A DNA stretch of 54,775 nucleotides, taken from CAZVGZ01 sp964627605 (GTDB taxonomy: Bacteria; Latescibacterota; MWCZ01; CAZVGZ01). How positions within the stretch are numbered: the first letter of the stretch is position 1; every line of letters begins with the position of its first letter. Under the pieces are notes generated by a model. That model saw only the letters and a program-made list of their open reading frames with translations, searched no databases and was not told the DNA's origin. The DNA is taken from positions 1 to 54,775 of the forward strand of contig CAZVGZ010000024.1 in assembly GCA_964627605.1 (NCBI GenBank), in the 5' to 3' direction. A program made the position numbers and the translations under genes. Shown piece after piece: positions 8,480 to 17,060 of this stretch.

Positions 8480-9172
8480 TTACGCTACGCCCCAAACATT
8501 ATTTGGCAGCAGGAGATTGAGTCCCGGTGTGCGGCCCTCTAGCCAAATCTCAAACACGTTACCAAAACCCGTACCGCCCAACTGATTGCCCCAGATACGA
8601 AAAGTTTGGAGGTCTGTAAAGGACAGTGAGGCGAAGTAGAATGCCTCCCCTCTCCTTGAAACCGCGACCGTCGCGCGAGACAAGGAGTTCCGTCCAAAAG
8701 CCACGTATCGCGAATTGGTAACGGCCATATACCTCACCATTATCTTGTCTCGAACATACCCGTTGTCCACCACGCTGGCCTGATCAACACCGTGCAAATG
8801 GACATGCGCGTTGAGGAGGCGCAATCGCCGTATCTCGATTTCACGACTATCAGTTGCCCGAACGCCGGGCAGAGCATAATTGTCCACCGTTAACTCAAGT
8901 AAGGATGCGTTTTGGCTGTTTAGCACATCGAACATCACCACTAAGTCATAGGGGTTTTGGACAAGCACCGAATCCCGGTTGACGCCCTGGATTGTCAAAT
9001 CGGTCTTCCCGTCGATGATCACCGGTTCTTGATAGGTTCCCGGCTGAATCAGGACGGTGTCGCCTAGCTGGGCGGCGTTTACCGCCGATTGGATAGTGGA
9101 GAAGTCCGCAGGGGCGTCGTCATCGACGATCAGCGTCAGGGCGAACATTAGGAGAAGAATCTGGCTATTCAT
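8480..9172 (-). CDS. Exported right-handed parallel beta-helix protein
   Basis: A 230-residue protein with a short hydrophobic N-terminus (QILLLMFALTLIV) that is probably a signal peptide. It then has VDDDAPADFSTIQSAVNAA and GDTVLIQPGTYQEPVII, the classic opening coils of DUF1565/pectin-lyase-like right-handed beta helices. Later coils are visible as repeating short strands (LTIQGVN, VLVQNPY, LLELTVDN, IEIRRLRLL). Such proteins bind or cleave surface polysaccharides, but no catalytic residues can be assigned. It is shorter than most lyases and may be only a binding or structural module. The nearest same-strand neighbours are argF upstream and the Ig-like lipoprotein downstream, with gaps of about 90 and 300 bases. 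Confidence 0.7.
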   Translation of the reverse strand: MNSQILLLMFALTLIVDDDAPADFSTIQSAVNAAQLGDTVLIQPGTYQEPVIIDGKTDLTIQGVNRDSVLVQNPYDLVVMFDVLNSQNASLLELTVDNYALPGVRATDSREIEIRRLRLLNAHVHLHGVDQASVVDNGYVRDKIMVRYMAVTNSRYVAFGRNSLSRATVAVSRRGEAFYFASLSFTDLQTFRIWGNQLGGTGFGNVFEIWLEGRTPGLNLLLPNNVWGVA

Positions 9173-9265
9173 CTTAGGATGTCCATTTGAGGACGCATCA
9201 ACTCACCAACAACGGCTCCTGATGTATTTAGACGGATGAAACTGTTGTTTTGATGAATCCAAAGC

Positions 9266-10189
9266 TCATTTTGTTTTTGGGCGCTGCATCAGTTCGACCA
9301 TGACCGCTTTCTGGACATGGAGGCGGCATTCGGCCTCATCAAACGCCACACACCGCTCGGAGTCCAATACTGAGTCGGTGATCTCTTCGCCTCTGTGCGC
9401 TGGAAGGCAGTGACTTACAATCGCACGATCAGGGGCGGCGTCCATCAGCTTTGAGTTGATCTGAAAACCTGAAAATGCCCGCCGCCGCCGGTCGGCCTCA
9501 TGCTCTTTGCCCATGCTCGCCCAGACGTCGGTGTAGATCACGTCCGCCTCAGCGACCGCGTTCTCAGGACTATTGAGCAGCTCAATGTCGCCGCCTTGAT
9601 CTATGCACGTCTGCACAACGCTCTGATCCGGCTCGTATCCCTTGGGACCAGCCAGACGGAATTTCATCTCAGCTTTGACCGCGAAAAGCATCACTGAATG
9701 AGCGACATTGTTTCCGTCACCTATGTAGGCGATAGTTCGGCCTCTGAGATCGCCGAAGTGGTTGCGAACCGCCTGTGCTAACGCCAACGCCTGACAAGGG
9801 TGTTCATGGTCGGTCAGAGCGTTGATGACGGGCACGCGTGTGACCTCTGCGAGTTCTGCCACCGACTCGTGTTTAAACGTGCGGGCCATTATCCCATCGA
9901 CCCACCGCTCAAGGTTCCTGCCGACGTCGCCGACGCTCTCCCGTTTGCCCATCTGAATATGGTCTGGGCCCAGATAGACCGTATGTCCACCGAGTTGGGA
10001 CATGCCGATCTCAAATGTCGCCTGGGTTCTAAGCGACGGCTTTTCAAATACCATCGCCAGCGACTGACCATCCAGAAGACGGTGAGGCTCGTAAGCCTTG
10101 AATTTGGTCTTGAGGTCGTCGGCCAGATCGAGAATGCGGCCAACGTCTTCGCCGGTGAGATCGTCAATTGAAACAAGATTTTCATACAT
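9266..10189 (-). CDS. argF: Ornithine carbamoyltransferase
   Basis: A cytosolic enzyme that makes citrulline from ornithine and carbamoyl phosphate in arginine synthesis. The 307 residues are full length. The carbamoyl-phosphate loop reads EKPSLRTQATFE, a variant of the usual S-T-R-T with Leu in place of the first Thr. DHEHPCQAL is intact, and the ornithine-side Cys loop HCLPAHRGEEITD separates it from aspartate carbamoyltransferase. It lies 26 bases downstream of hslU and probably shares its transcript. No other arginine gene is in the window, and no ARG-box is recognisable to me. Confidence 0.95.
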   Translation of the reverse strand: MYENLVSIDDLTGEDVGRILDLADDLKTKFKAYEPHRLLDGQSLAMVFEKPSLRTQATFEIGMSQLGGHTVYLGPDHIQMGKRESVGDVGRNLERWVDGIMARTFKHESVAELAEVTRVPVINALTDHEHPCQALALAQAVRNHFGDLRGRTIAYIGDGNNVAHSVMLFAVKAEMKFRLAGPKGYEPDQSVVQTCIDQGGDIELLNSPENAVAEADVIYTDVWASMGKEHEADRRRRAFSGFQINSKLMDAAPDRAIVSHCLPAHRGEEITDSVLDSERCVAFDEAECRLHVQKAVMVELMQRPKTK

Positions 10190-10215
10190 GGCGCACCGCC
10201 GTGTCAGGTTTATTC

Positions 10216-11628
10216 TTACAGGATATATCTGCTCAAATCTTCGTCTTCGACTATCGAATCCAGACGCTCCCTTACCATCGGGACCGTTACTTTGATGTCG
10301 TCGGTGCCTATGTCCGGCACGTCGAACATCACGTCCTCAAGCAGCGTCGTCATTATCGTATGAAGACGCCTGGCACCGATGTTCTCGGTCTGGCTGTTGA
10401 CCTTGTCTGCGGTCTCGGCAATCTGGCGGATCGCTTCACGGGTAAACGTCAACTTAACACCTTCAGATGCCATGAGCGCTGAATACTGTTTTTCCAATGC
10501 GTTATCTGGTTCGGTCAGAATCCGAACAAAATCGTCGGCAGTTAGGCTGTCGAGTTCTACGCGGTTGGGGAACCGGCCCTGGAGTTCGGGGATCAGGTCG
10601 CTTGGGCTGCTTGAATGAAACGCCCCGGCGGCGACGAACAGGACATGATCGGTGTTGACTACCCCGTGTTTGGTGTTGACCCTGGTCCCCTCGACGATGG
10701 GTAGAATGTCCCGCTGTACACCTTCGCGGCTCACGTCGATCCCGCCGCCTTTGTCCGCGCCACCGGCGATTTTGTCGATCTCATCTACGAAGATGATGCC
10801 GTTCTGCTGTGTGCGCGTAATGGCCTCGGAGACCACGTCATCCATGTCGATCAGCTTTTCGGCCTGCTGCTGTTCGAGTATGGCCAGCGCTTCAGGGACT
10901 TTCACCCGTCGCGATTTGGTCTTTTGCGGCATCAGCCCGCCAAACATCTCTTTGACGTTGATGCCCATCTCCTCCATTCCGACAGATGGCGAAAACACCT
11001 CTACAGTAGGCGTTCGGTCGTCCGCCTGGTCTATCTCGACCTCGCGGGCGTCTAAATCGCCAGCTCTGAGTCGTGTTTTGAGCTTCTGTCGGGTGCGCTC
11101 TCTTCGGGCTTGAGAATCATCACCGTCGCCGTCAACCGGCTCGACTGGAGGTGCTTGGAACAGAATGTCTAACATCCGCTCTTCAGCCAGATTCTTGGCT
11201 TCTGATGTCACCGAGTTGGTGCGTTCCTGACGAACCATCGCTATCGCCACGTCCACCAAGTCCCTTACCATCGACTCCACGTCCCGGCCTACGTAGCCCA
11301 CTTCGGTGTATTTGGACGCTTCGACCTTGATAAACGGCGCTCCAGCAAGTGCGCTTAGGCGGCGGGCGATCTCTGTTTTGCCAACCCCAGTAGGCCCGAT
11401 CATGATGATGTTGTTGGGCATGATCTCGTCGCGCAGATGATCAGGGGCATTTTGCCTTCGCCACCTGTTCCTAAGCGCTATGGCAACTGATTTTTTTGCA
11501 GCGTCCTGCCCTATGATAAATCTGTGAAGGTATTCGACAATCTGTCGAGGGGTCAGCTCCGCGATGAGGTCGAGTTTAGCTGGAGTCGCTGTTGTTGCCA
11601 CTGTATTTTCAGGCGAGTGAATCATCAT
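10216..11628 (-). CDS. hslU: ATP-dependent protease ATPase subunit HslU
   Basis: The AAA+ unfoldase of the HslUV (ClpYQ) protease. Walker A is GPTGVGKTE, Walker B is IIFVDEID, and the sensor/arginine-finger region is near GRFPNRVELDSL. The C-terminus SRYIL matches the conserved tail that docks into HslV and activates it. The insertion (I) domain lies roughly at residues 110-240. The 470-residue length is normal. In-frame ATGs at 11628 and 11625 make the exact start ambiguous. Unusually, a strong intrinsic terminator on this strand separates hslV from hslU, leaving only about 25 bases before the hslU start. Confidence 0.97.
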   Translation of the reverse strand: MMIHSPENTVATTATPAKLDLIAELTPRQIVEYLHRFIIGQDAAKKSVAIALRNRWRRQNAPDHLRDEIMPNNIIMIGPTGVGKTEIARRLSALAGAPFIKVEASKYTEVGYVGRDVESMVRDLVDVAIAMVRQERTNSVTSEAKNLAEERMLDILFQAPPVEPVDGDGDDSQARRERTRQKLKTRLRAGDLDAREVEIDQADDRTPTVEVFSPSVGMEEMGINVKEMFGGLMPQKTKSRRVKVPEALAILEQQQAEKLIDMDDVVSEAITRTQQNGIIFVDEIDKIAGGADKGGGIDVSREGVQRDILPIVEGTRVNTKHGVVNTDHVLFVAAGAFHSSSPSDLIPELQGRFPNRVELDSLTADDFVRILTEPDNALEKQYSALMASEGVKLTFTREAIRQIAETADKVNSQTENIGARRLHTIMTTLLEDVMFDVPDIGTDDIKVTVPMVRERLDSIVEDEDLSRYIL

Positions 11629-11653
11629 ATCGGTCTGTCGCGATTAGCTATAG

Positions 11654-11693
11654 TGAATAAAAAAGACAACGGCCCCTCGCTGGGGCTCGTTGT
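11654..11693 (-). terminator. Intrinsic terminator between hslV and hslU
   Basis: On the minus strand, ACAACG-A-GCCCC (one-base bulge), a five-base loop and GGGGC-CGTTGT form an 11-bp stem (11666-11693). A run of six T residues follows (from 11664 down to 11659). It lies after the hslV stop and before the hslU start, so it would end or attenuate the bshA-methyltransferase-hslV transcript. Confidence 0.85.
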
Positions 11694-11717
11694 GACGCAT
11701 GAACTGGACCGCTGAGG

Positions 11718-12278
11718 CTATTTGGCGGCGGCCAGCTCTTCTATAGTGATGTGAGAGTTGGTGAAAATACAGATGTCCGATGCTATCTGCAAAGACCTTT
11801 CGACGATGGATTTGGCACCCATATTCGATCCGTCCAGGTATGCCCTGGCGGCTGCGAGAGCGTAGGGCCCGCCACTGCCCAGTGCGACTATGTCGTCGTC
11901 AGGCTGGATCATGTCGCCATCGCCGGAGAGCAGGTAGGTATTTTTGGCGTCCATCACCGCCAACAACGCCTCCAACCGTCTCAGGTATTTGTCAGTACGC
12001 CACTCTCGAACCAGTTCGGCGCACGCCCTTGCCAGGTTGCCCTGGTGCTCTTCGAGTTTGCCTTCGAACCGTTCGATGAGCGAAAACGAGTCCGCTGCTG
12101 CGCCTGCAAACCCAGCTAGGACCGCGCCGTCATAGAGAGTGCGAACTTTCGCTGCTTTGCCTTTGACCACGGTCTCGCCAAAAGTGACCTGTCCGTCACC
12201 GCCCAACGCTACTTTGCCGTCGCGTCGGATCCCTAGAATGGTAGTGGACTTGATTGCTGGAAATCTGCGCTTAGCCAT
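11718..12278 (-). CDS. hslV: ATP-dependent protease peptidase subunit HslV
   Basis: The N-terminal-nucleophile threonine peptidase of HslUV, which forms a double hexamer in the cytosol. STTILGIRRDGKVALGGDGQ gives the catalytic Thr, and GSGGPYALAAA is the usual later signature. The protein starts MAKRRFPAIKS before the Thr at residue 12. An 11-residue leader must therefore be removed, unlike E. coli HslV where only Met is lost. The start is well placed, with GGAGA six bases upstream. It follows the methyltransferase gene by 24 bases and is followed by a strong terminator, making it the last gene of that operon. Confidence 0.96.
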   Translation of the reverse strand: MAKRRFPAIKSTTILGIRRDGKVALGGDGQVTFGETVVKGKAAKVRTLYDGAVLAGFAGAAADSFSLIERFEGKLEEHQGNLARACAELVREWRTDKYLRRLEALLAVMDAKNTYLLSGDGDMIQPDDDIVALGSGGPYALAAARAYLDGSNMGAKSIVERSLQIASDICIFTNSHITIEELAAAK

Positions 12279-12302
12279 TCATTCTCCGCTCAATTCGCCT
12301 AT

Positions 12303-13034
12303 CTAGACCTTTTCGGCGACTAGAATCATGTGAGGTTGGTCCCAATCGTACGGGTCTTCGTCAAAACTGCCGAAAACTCTGGTCACCACCAGTCCCACCG
12401 ACGCAAGCAGCATACTGAGCTCTGTAGCGGTGTAGAGGCGGATGGAGTGGCGATATGTCCGGCGGCTCGCTCCCTGAATTACCGTGACGTCCACCTCTGA
12501 TCGGCTGGCGACCGGATCGAACGTCCGCGATTCGAGAACGGTTAGGCCGCTGCGAGTGTACCACGCTTTGGACTGGAAAAGCCGCAGCACATAGTCGCGG
12601 TTGACCGTCTCGATCACCGCCCGCCCACCAGCTTTAAGGACCCGACCGAACTCAGCTACTACCGCGTAGTTTTCGTCTTCGTCATCGAAGTAGCCTAGCG
12701 ACGAATACATGGAGACAACACCGTCGATGGATTCGTCCGCCAGGGGCAAACACCGCATATCACCTCTGGCATAGTAGGGCGTTCCGCTGTCGTCCTCTGC
12801 GGTCTGTTGGCTGGCCTGTTCCAGCAGTTCTGGCGAGAGGTCGATGCCCAACATCGTCTTGCCGCTATTCGCTAGCGCAGCCGAGTGACGTCCATACCCG
12901 CAACCAACATCCGCAACCGTCTGGGCGTGCGCTAGATGGCGAAGGATTAGCTCTACTTCGGCGTCGGTATCGGGGTGGTGGTCGTAGCGACTATAGTCCT
13001 CACCAAAAAATGTCTCGAACCACGGGCGATTCAT
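12303..13034 (-). CDS. Class I SAM-dependent methyltransferase, candidate bacillithiol N-methyltransferase
   Basis: A 243-residue Rossmann-fold methyltransferase. Motif I is VADVGCGYGRHSAALA, then GIDLSPELLEQA and GDMRCLPLADESIDGVVSM; this is the Methyltransf_25 type. Its ATG overlaps the bshA stop (ATGA), so the two are translationally coupled. In Chlorobium a SAM methyltransferase (NmbA) converts bacillithiol to N-methyl-bacillithiol, and the coupling here suggests the same job. That function is inferred from context, not from any diagnostic residue. Other small-molecule methyltransferases remain possible. hslV follows after 24 bases. Confidence 0.8.
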   Translation of the reverse strand: MNRPWFETFFGEDYSRYDHHPDTDAEVELILRHLAHAQTVADVGCGYGRHSAALANSGKTMLGIDLSPELLEQASQQTAEDDSGTPYYARGDMRCLPLADESIDGVVSMYSSLGYFDDEDENYAVVAEFGRVLKAGGRAVIETVNRDYVLRLFQSKAWYTRSGLTVLESRTFDPVASRSEVDVTVIQGASRRTYRHSIRLYTATELSMLLASVGLVVTRVFGSFDEDPYDWDQPHMILVAEKV

Positions 13035-14197
13035 GCTGTCACCGCTACAGCGTCCTCTGCCATCACTTTTTTGTAGTAATCTTCATACTGAATTACGACC
13101 GCCTCCTCCTCAAACATTGACATGGCCCTCTCTCGTGATGCTTTGCCCATGTTCGCTTTGCTCTGTGAGTTCCCAAAAATCTCCAGCGCGCCCTCTGCCA
13201 TCCCCTCAATATCGCCGACGTCAGCCAACACCCCAGTAACACCATCCACGACCATCTCCGGCAGTCCCCCGGTCCGCGTCGCGACCACCGGTACTTCGCA
13301 TGACATAGCCTCAAGGGCTGCCAACCCGAAGCTCTCGGTGTCGCTGGGCAAGAGAAACACGTCTGCGAGTCCCAAAAGAGACTCCACCTCCTCCTGCCGG
13401 CCCAAAAACCATGTGTCTTTCAACACGTTCAACTCCTGCGCACGTTCGTGGCAAGCAGAGCGCAAGGGCCCGTCGCCAATCATCAATAGCTTGGCAGGGG
13501 TGCGACGATGGATCTTGGCAAAAATCTCGACCACCTCCACGGGGCGTTTGACCGGCCTAAAGTTGGAGATGTGCATCACAATTTGCTGATCGTCGAGGGC
13601 ATAGCGACGCCTCTTGCCCTGGCACGACACACGGCTGAAACGGTCGATGTCAACAAAGTTTGGTATAACTTCGATCGGTCTCTCGACACCGAATTTCTCC
13701 ACTGTCTCATCATGCAGGAACCGGCTCACGGCAGTCACACCATCGCTTTTTACGATGCTGAACCGGGTGATAGCGTGATAGGATGGATTGATGCCTACAA
13801 GGGTTATGTCTGTGCCGTGCAATGTAGTTATCACCTTCAAGCCGCTTGGTTCGCCAAGCGATTCGGACACATCGGTGTACATCTGTTTTGCGAGATAGCC
13901 GCTGGTGGCGTGTGGCACAGCGTAGTGAACATGGAGCAGGTCAAGCCGCTCGGTGCGCACCGTCTCCACCATCTTTGTCGCCACCGACAGCGCCGTTGGT
14001 GGGTTCTCAAAAAGCGGGTACGGCATCACGTCCACCTGGTGAAAATAGAGGTTTGGATGGTAGCCCCGCATCCTGTAGGGCTCAGCCGTGCAGATGAAGT
14101 GGACGCTATGATCCCTACGCGCCAAAGCCATCCCTAGCTCAGTCGCGACCGTTCCACTTCCCCCATACGTGGGATGGCATGTGATGCCGATGCGCAT
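13031..14197 (-). CDS. bshA: N-acetyl-alpha-D-glucosaminyl L-malate synthase BshA
   Basis: A GT4-family retaining glycosyltransferase that joins GlcNAc from UDP-GlcNAc to L-malate, the first step of bacillithiol synthesis. The N-terminus is diagnostic: GITCHPTYGGSGTVATELG, HFICTAEPYRM, YFHQVDVMPYPLFENPPTAL and LLHVHYAVPHATSGYLAKQM all match BshA rather than generic GT4 enzymes. The C-terminal domain has FLLPSDTESFGLAALEAMSC with the E-x7-E nucleotide-sugar motif. At 388 residues it is full length. bshB and bshC are not in the window. It heads a coupled unit with the methyltransferase and hslV. Confidence 0.92.
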   Translation of the reverse strand: MRIGITCHPTYGGSGTVATELGMALARRDHSVHFICTAEPYRMRGYHPNLYFHQVDVMPYPLFENPPTALSVATKMVETVRTERLDLLHVHYAVPHATSGYLAKQMYTDVSESLGEPSGLKVITTLHGTDITLVGINPSYHAITRFSIVKSDGVTAVSRFLHDETVEKFGVERPIEVIPNFVDIDRFSRVSCQGKRRRYALDDQQIVMHISNFRPVKRPVEVVEIFAKIHRRTPAKLLMIGDGPLRSACHERAQELNVLKDTWFLGRQEEVESLLGLADVFLLPSDTESFGLAALEAMSCEVPVVATRTGGLPEMVVDGVTGVLADVGDIEGMAEGALEIFGNSQSKANMGKASRERAMSMFEEEAVVIQYEDYYKKVMAEDAVAVTA

Positions 14198-14224
14198 GTA
14201 TTTATCCTGCCGTCAGTCGTAATT

Positions 14225-14530
14225 TCAAGCGGCATGCTCACGCAAGACACTGATCGTCTGGTCAGCGCCACCGGCTACGACTCCTGCGCCGTTCGGGATG
14301 ACAGCCACAGCCAGAACGGCGTCTCTGTGCCCAGAAAGCGTCTTGATCACATGGTAGGGCGGGCGGCTCGCTTTGTACCCGTATAAGAACGAACCGATGG
14401 CTAACAGCCCCAAACCGATTGCGGCAGCGTGCTCGCCGATCAGTGCCGCCGCCAACGCAGCCAGCGCCAATGTGCCCGCTGCTATTGCTGCGATGCGAAA
14501 TATTTTCTGAGGGCGACTCCGGTCAGCCAT
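14225..14530 (-). CDS. Small membrane protein ending in one WD40-like repeat
   Basis: A 101-residue protein. Residues about 12-50 form two closely spaced hydrophobic helices rich in Ala and Leu. After a short Arg/Pro/Tyr stretch comes one WD40-like blade: TLSGHRDAVLAVAVIPNG, then VVAGGADQTISVL. A single blade cannot form a propeller. The gene is either the truncated start of a membrane-anchored WD40 protein or a real small protein using the blade for multimerisation. It ends 27 bases before bshA on the same strand. I see no sign of the missing blades downstream. Confidence 0.5.
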   Translation of the reverse strand: MADRSRPQKIFRIAAIAAGTLALAALAAALIGEHAAAIGLGLLAIGSFLYGYKASRPPYHVIKTLSGHRDAVLAVAVIPNGAGVVAGGADQTISVLREHAA

Positions 14531-14565
14531 ATCGTCACCTCTAAAGGGCTTGAAAACTCTTTTGG

Positions 14566-15270
14566 TTAGAGTACCTGGTAGTGAAGAAAGATCTCTTGCG
14601 CTTCCTGCCGCCAGTCCACCAAAGTCAGAGATTTCCGTTCGTCAATTTTCAATCCGCGACCATCGACAGGCGTTGGGGCGGTCTGTCCGCCGATGATAGT
14701 TGGAACTAGAGTCAGATAGTAATCGTCTACTAGATCAAGATCAAACAGAGTAAAATTAAACGCCCCTCCGCCTAGGGCGAGTACCCGCGTGGCATCCCGT
14801 TTTGACAGATGCGTCAACGCCGCCACCGGATCGACTTCTTTCTCTCCAGCAACCACTATCTCTGCCAACCCGTCAAACTCCCCACTCCGGCTTTGGGCGG
14901 CAGTTTCTGTGGTAATCAGCAGCCGTGGTGTATCCTCGTAGGCAAAAAATGGGCTACCGATGGGAAGATCAAGTGTATTTGTCACGATAGCCGTGATAGG
15001 TTGTGGGGGTAGCCCCGCATTTCGACGCGCTTCTAGCAGAACCGGATCGCGCACTGGGAACGTCGTGCCATACGCTTTGAGCGTCCCGCTTCCCATAATC
15101 AGAGCGTTGTGCTTTGAAACCACTCGCTCAAGGCGTACCAGATCAGCATTGGAAGTAAATTTCGCCGCTTCCCGCGCGTGGCTGGCGATTTTCCCGTCAG
15201 CGCTCATGGCCATCATTATGGCGACTCGCGGAAGCGGAGGGGACGAATCTGGACTCGACTCCAGGGACAT
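14566..15270 (-). CDS. RibD C-terminal (dihydrofolate-reductase-fold) family reductase
   Basis: A 234-residue NAD(P)H-dependent reductase of the RibD_C family. The N-terminus PRVAIMMAMSADGKIA matches the family opening, with NALIMGSGTLKAYG after it. Later come TRVLALGGGAFNFTLFDLDLVDDYYLTLVP and GGQTAPTPVDGRG, where a Gly-rich NADP loop and the ligand region lie in the riboflavin reductase RibD. There is no N-terminal deaminase domain, so it is not bifunctional RibD. The exact substrate, a pyrimidine or pteridine, is unknown. It is 35 bases upstream of the WD40-like gene on the same strand. Confidence 0.82.
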   Translation of the reverse strand: MSLESSPDSSPPLPRVAIMMAMSADGKIASHAREAAKFTSNADLVRLERVVSKHNALIMGSGTLKAYGTTFPVRDPVLLEARRNAGLPPQPITAIVTNTLDLPIGSPFFAYEDTPRLLITTETAAQSRSGEFDGLAEIVVAGEKEVDPVAALTHLSKRDATRVLALGGGAFNFTLFDLDLVDDYYLTLVPTIIGGQTAPTPVDGRGLKIDERKSLTLVDWRQEAQEIFLHYQVL

Positions 15271-15469
15271 TGACGTGTGGTAGCCTCTTCCTTCGGCTTG
15301 GCCACTGAATGCTTTTTATGGCAGGCGGTCAAACACTCATACAGTGGTGCGGTGACCGCTCATGCCGCCACCACTAAAATTACTCTGCGCACGGTTGCGG
15401 TCCTATGCCCCAAAGAGCGATCAATCACGCCGCGCTGTATATCCGGCGCCCTCGCCCAAGGGTAAGCTC

Positions 15470-16633
15470 TTAGGGTTGTGGGATCGGATAGGACATCTTT
15501 TCTACAGATATCTCCGCCATCACGAACTGTGAGATCAAACTCAGGGTCAGGCAGATCAGTACCACCACAACTTTTCTGTTCTGCGGCCAACTCGCGACAT
15601 ATGCTGAACTGCTAAGTTGCCATATTAGCGGAGGTGCGAGAAACCTTCCAAACCGCACTGTGGCGAATATCTCCCAGGGGTTCAAAATGGCTCCCAGAGC
15701 GACGACAGGAAGGCACAGCGCCAGGCTGTAGCGCCACCACACCCCTTTGCGCCAGAAAGCCAAGACCGCCAATGTTGCACTGGACAGTATGGTTGCGGTC
15801 ACTGTTAGCCACTTCAGGAGTAGATTGGTGTTGATTGTGCCGTGAGCGAGTGCAGATTGCAGTGTGTAGGTCACGCCGTGAAACAGGTGAAAGCCGGATT
15901 CAGTGGAGATCTCCCATTCGATGTTAGTACCCAGGAGCCACCCATAGGAGCCGTGGAACTGCGCTCCAGCGATCCACAGAGCCGTCAAAGGAGCCGCCGC
16001 AGCCGCAATCCCGATAGCGGTGCGCCATGATCGGCGGATTGACAAGCCCATCCACCACGCCACCCAAATAGCCAGCACGAAGGGCCAGAGAGCTTTGTGC
16101 GTTATTAGCGCCGCGCCACACAGGACCCCTCCCAGGGCACTCCGGTCGCGCATCAAAGCCAGTAAGGCTGCCAAGAGAACGGCTATCGCGAGAGCGTCGG
16201 CACGGGGGTGCACCGCGAACGCCAATCCTATTACAGGCCAGAAATAGAAAAATAGGGTGGTTGCAGCGCTCGTCGGCCTCGATAGCCCTGAGATTGCTGT
16301 GATTCGGTAGACCAGGTTGACGCTAAGCCATGTCGCCACAGCCGTTACCAAGTGCATCACCCAGATCGGGGGCAGGACACCGCCAGTCAGCCCGCGGGCT
16401 ACAGCGATTGCCCATGGATATAGCGGCACATGGAACGTATTAAACGGCTGCCACCAGGACAGGCTATCGTTCCAGTACCATAACGTATCCCCGGTTAGCT
16501 GCTTGAAGCCCAATAAACCCCGAACATAAAAAAGGAGCAGGCTGTAGGCCGCAGCGGCGATCGCTGTCACTCCCCAGACACCAGTCAACGGGTTAGAGTC
16601 GTCCGTCAACCAGCGCACCAACCGATCAATCAT
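15470..16633 (-). CDS. Polytopic membrane glycosyltransferase (GT39/ArnT-like fold)
   Basis: A 387-residue integral membrane protein with roughly nine or ten hydrophobic segments and a first luminal loop containing TGDTLWYWNDSLSW. That loop carries the acidic residue expected of GT-C polyprenyl-phosphate-sugar transferases. HPRADALAIAVLLAALLAL is like the second conserved loop of ArnT/PMT-type enzymes. It probably moves a sugar from a lipid carrier to an envelope acceptor. I start at the ATG at 16633 (MIDRLVRWLTDDSNPLTG) because the truncated tandem copy at 16800-17060 begins at the equivalent residue; a TTG at 16696 would add 21 residues. Donor and acceptor are unknown. Confidence 0.75.
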   Translation of the reverse strand: MIDRLVRWLTDDSNPLTGVWGVTAIAAAAYSLLLFYVRGLLGFKQLTGDTLWYWNDSLSWWQPFNTFHVPLYPWAIAVARGLTGGVLPPIWVMHLVTAVATWLSVNLVYRITAISGLSRPTSAATTLFFYFWPVIGLAFAVHPRADALAIAVLLAALLALMRDRSALGGVLCGAALITHKALWPFVLAIWVAWWMGLSIRRSWRTAIGIAAAAAPLTALWIAGAQFHGSYGWLLGTNIEWEISTESGFHLFHGVTYTLQSALAHGTINTNLLLKWLTVTATILSSATLAVLAFWRKGVWWRYSLALCLPVVALGAILNPWEIFATVRFGRFLAPPLIWQLSSSAYVASWPQNRKVVVVLICLTLSLISQFVMAEISVEKMSYPIPQP

Positions 16634-16799
16634 ATCTCTTGAAGTCCCATTCTCATCTGTCGTACGCACCGCCCTAGACTCGCCTGCCTTCTCCAAAATA
16701 TAAGGTCCATTCTACCAGGATGTGGTCCCCAAGTGGTTAGGTCGCTCCCTCAGAATGGGGTGTCTATCCGTTCTGGGGCGGCGAAACCATCTCGTCACC

Positions 16800-17060
16800 T
16801 TAGTGCGTCAGGCCTCGTGTTGCGGCGATCAGCCAGGGATAGGCCGGCAGATGAAAAGGGTTGAACGGCTCCCACCACACCAAGCTGTCGTCCCAATAGC
16901 TTCTGTCATCCGAAATAAACAGCGAGGACCCCAACACTCCGCGAAAAAACAGTAGCAGAGCCCCGTATGACACCGTGACGGTGGCAACAACACCCTTGAG
17001 CCCTGTCAGTGGATTCGATTCTTCCATCAGCCACCGGACGATCCGGTCGATCTTTTTCAT
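16800..17060 (-). pseudogene. Truncated tandem copy of the membrane glycosyltransferase
   Basis: An 86-codon frame (MKKIDRIVRWLMEESNPLTG) aligns along its whole length with the start of the neighbouring gene at 15470-16633. Matches include the first membrane helix, SYWDDSLVWWEPFNPFHLPAYPW and AATRGLT, and then it stops with TAA. The rest of the enzyme is missing and sequence downstream does not resume the alignment. The copies have diverged visibly, so the duplication is old. Part of the glycan-recognition loop survives, but without the other helices it is unlikely to be active. Confidence 0.8.

Noticed and set aside
16634..16696. TTG-initiated N-terminal extension of the membrane glycosyltransferase
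   Set aside because: The tandem copy begins at the residue matching the ATG at 16633, and the extension has no membrane-protein character.
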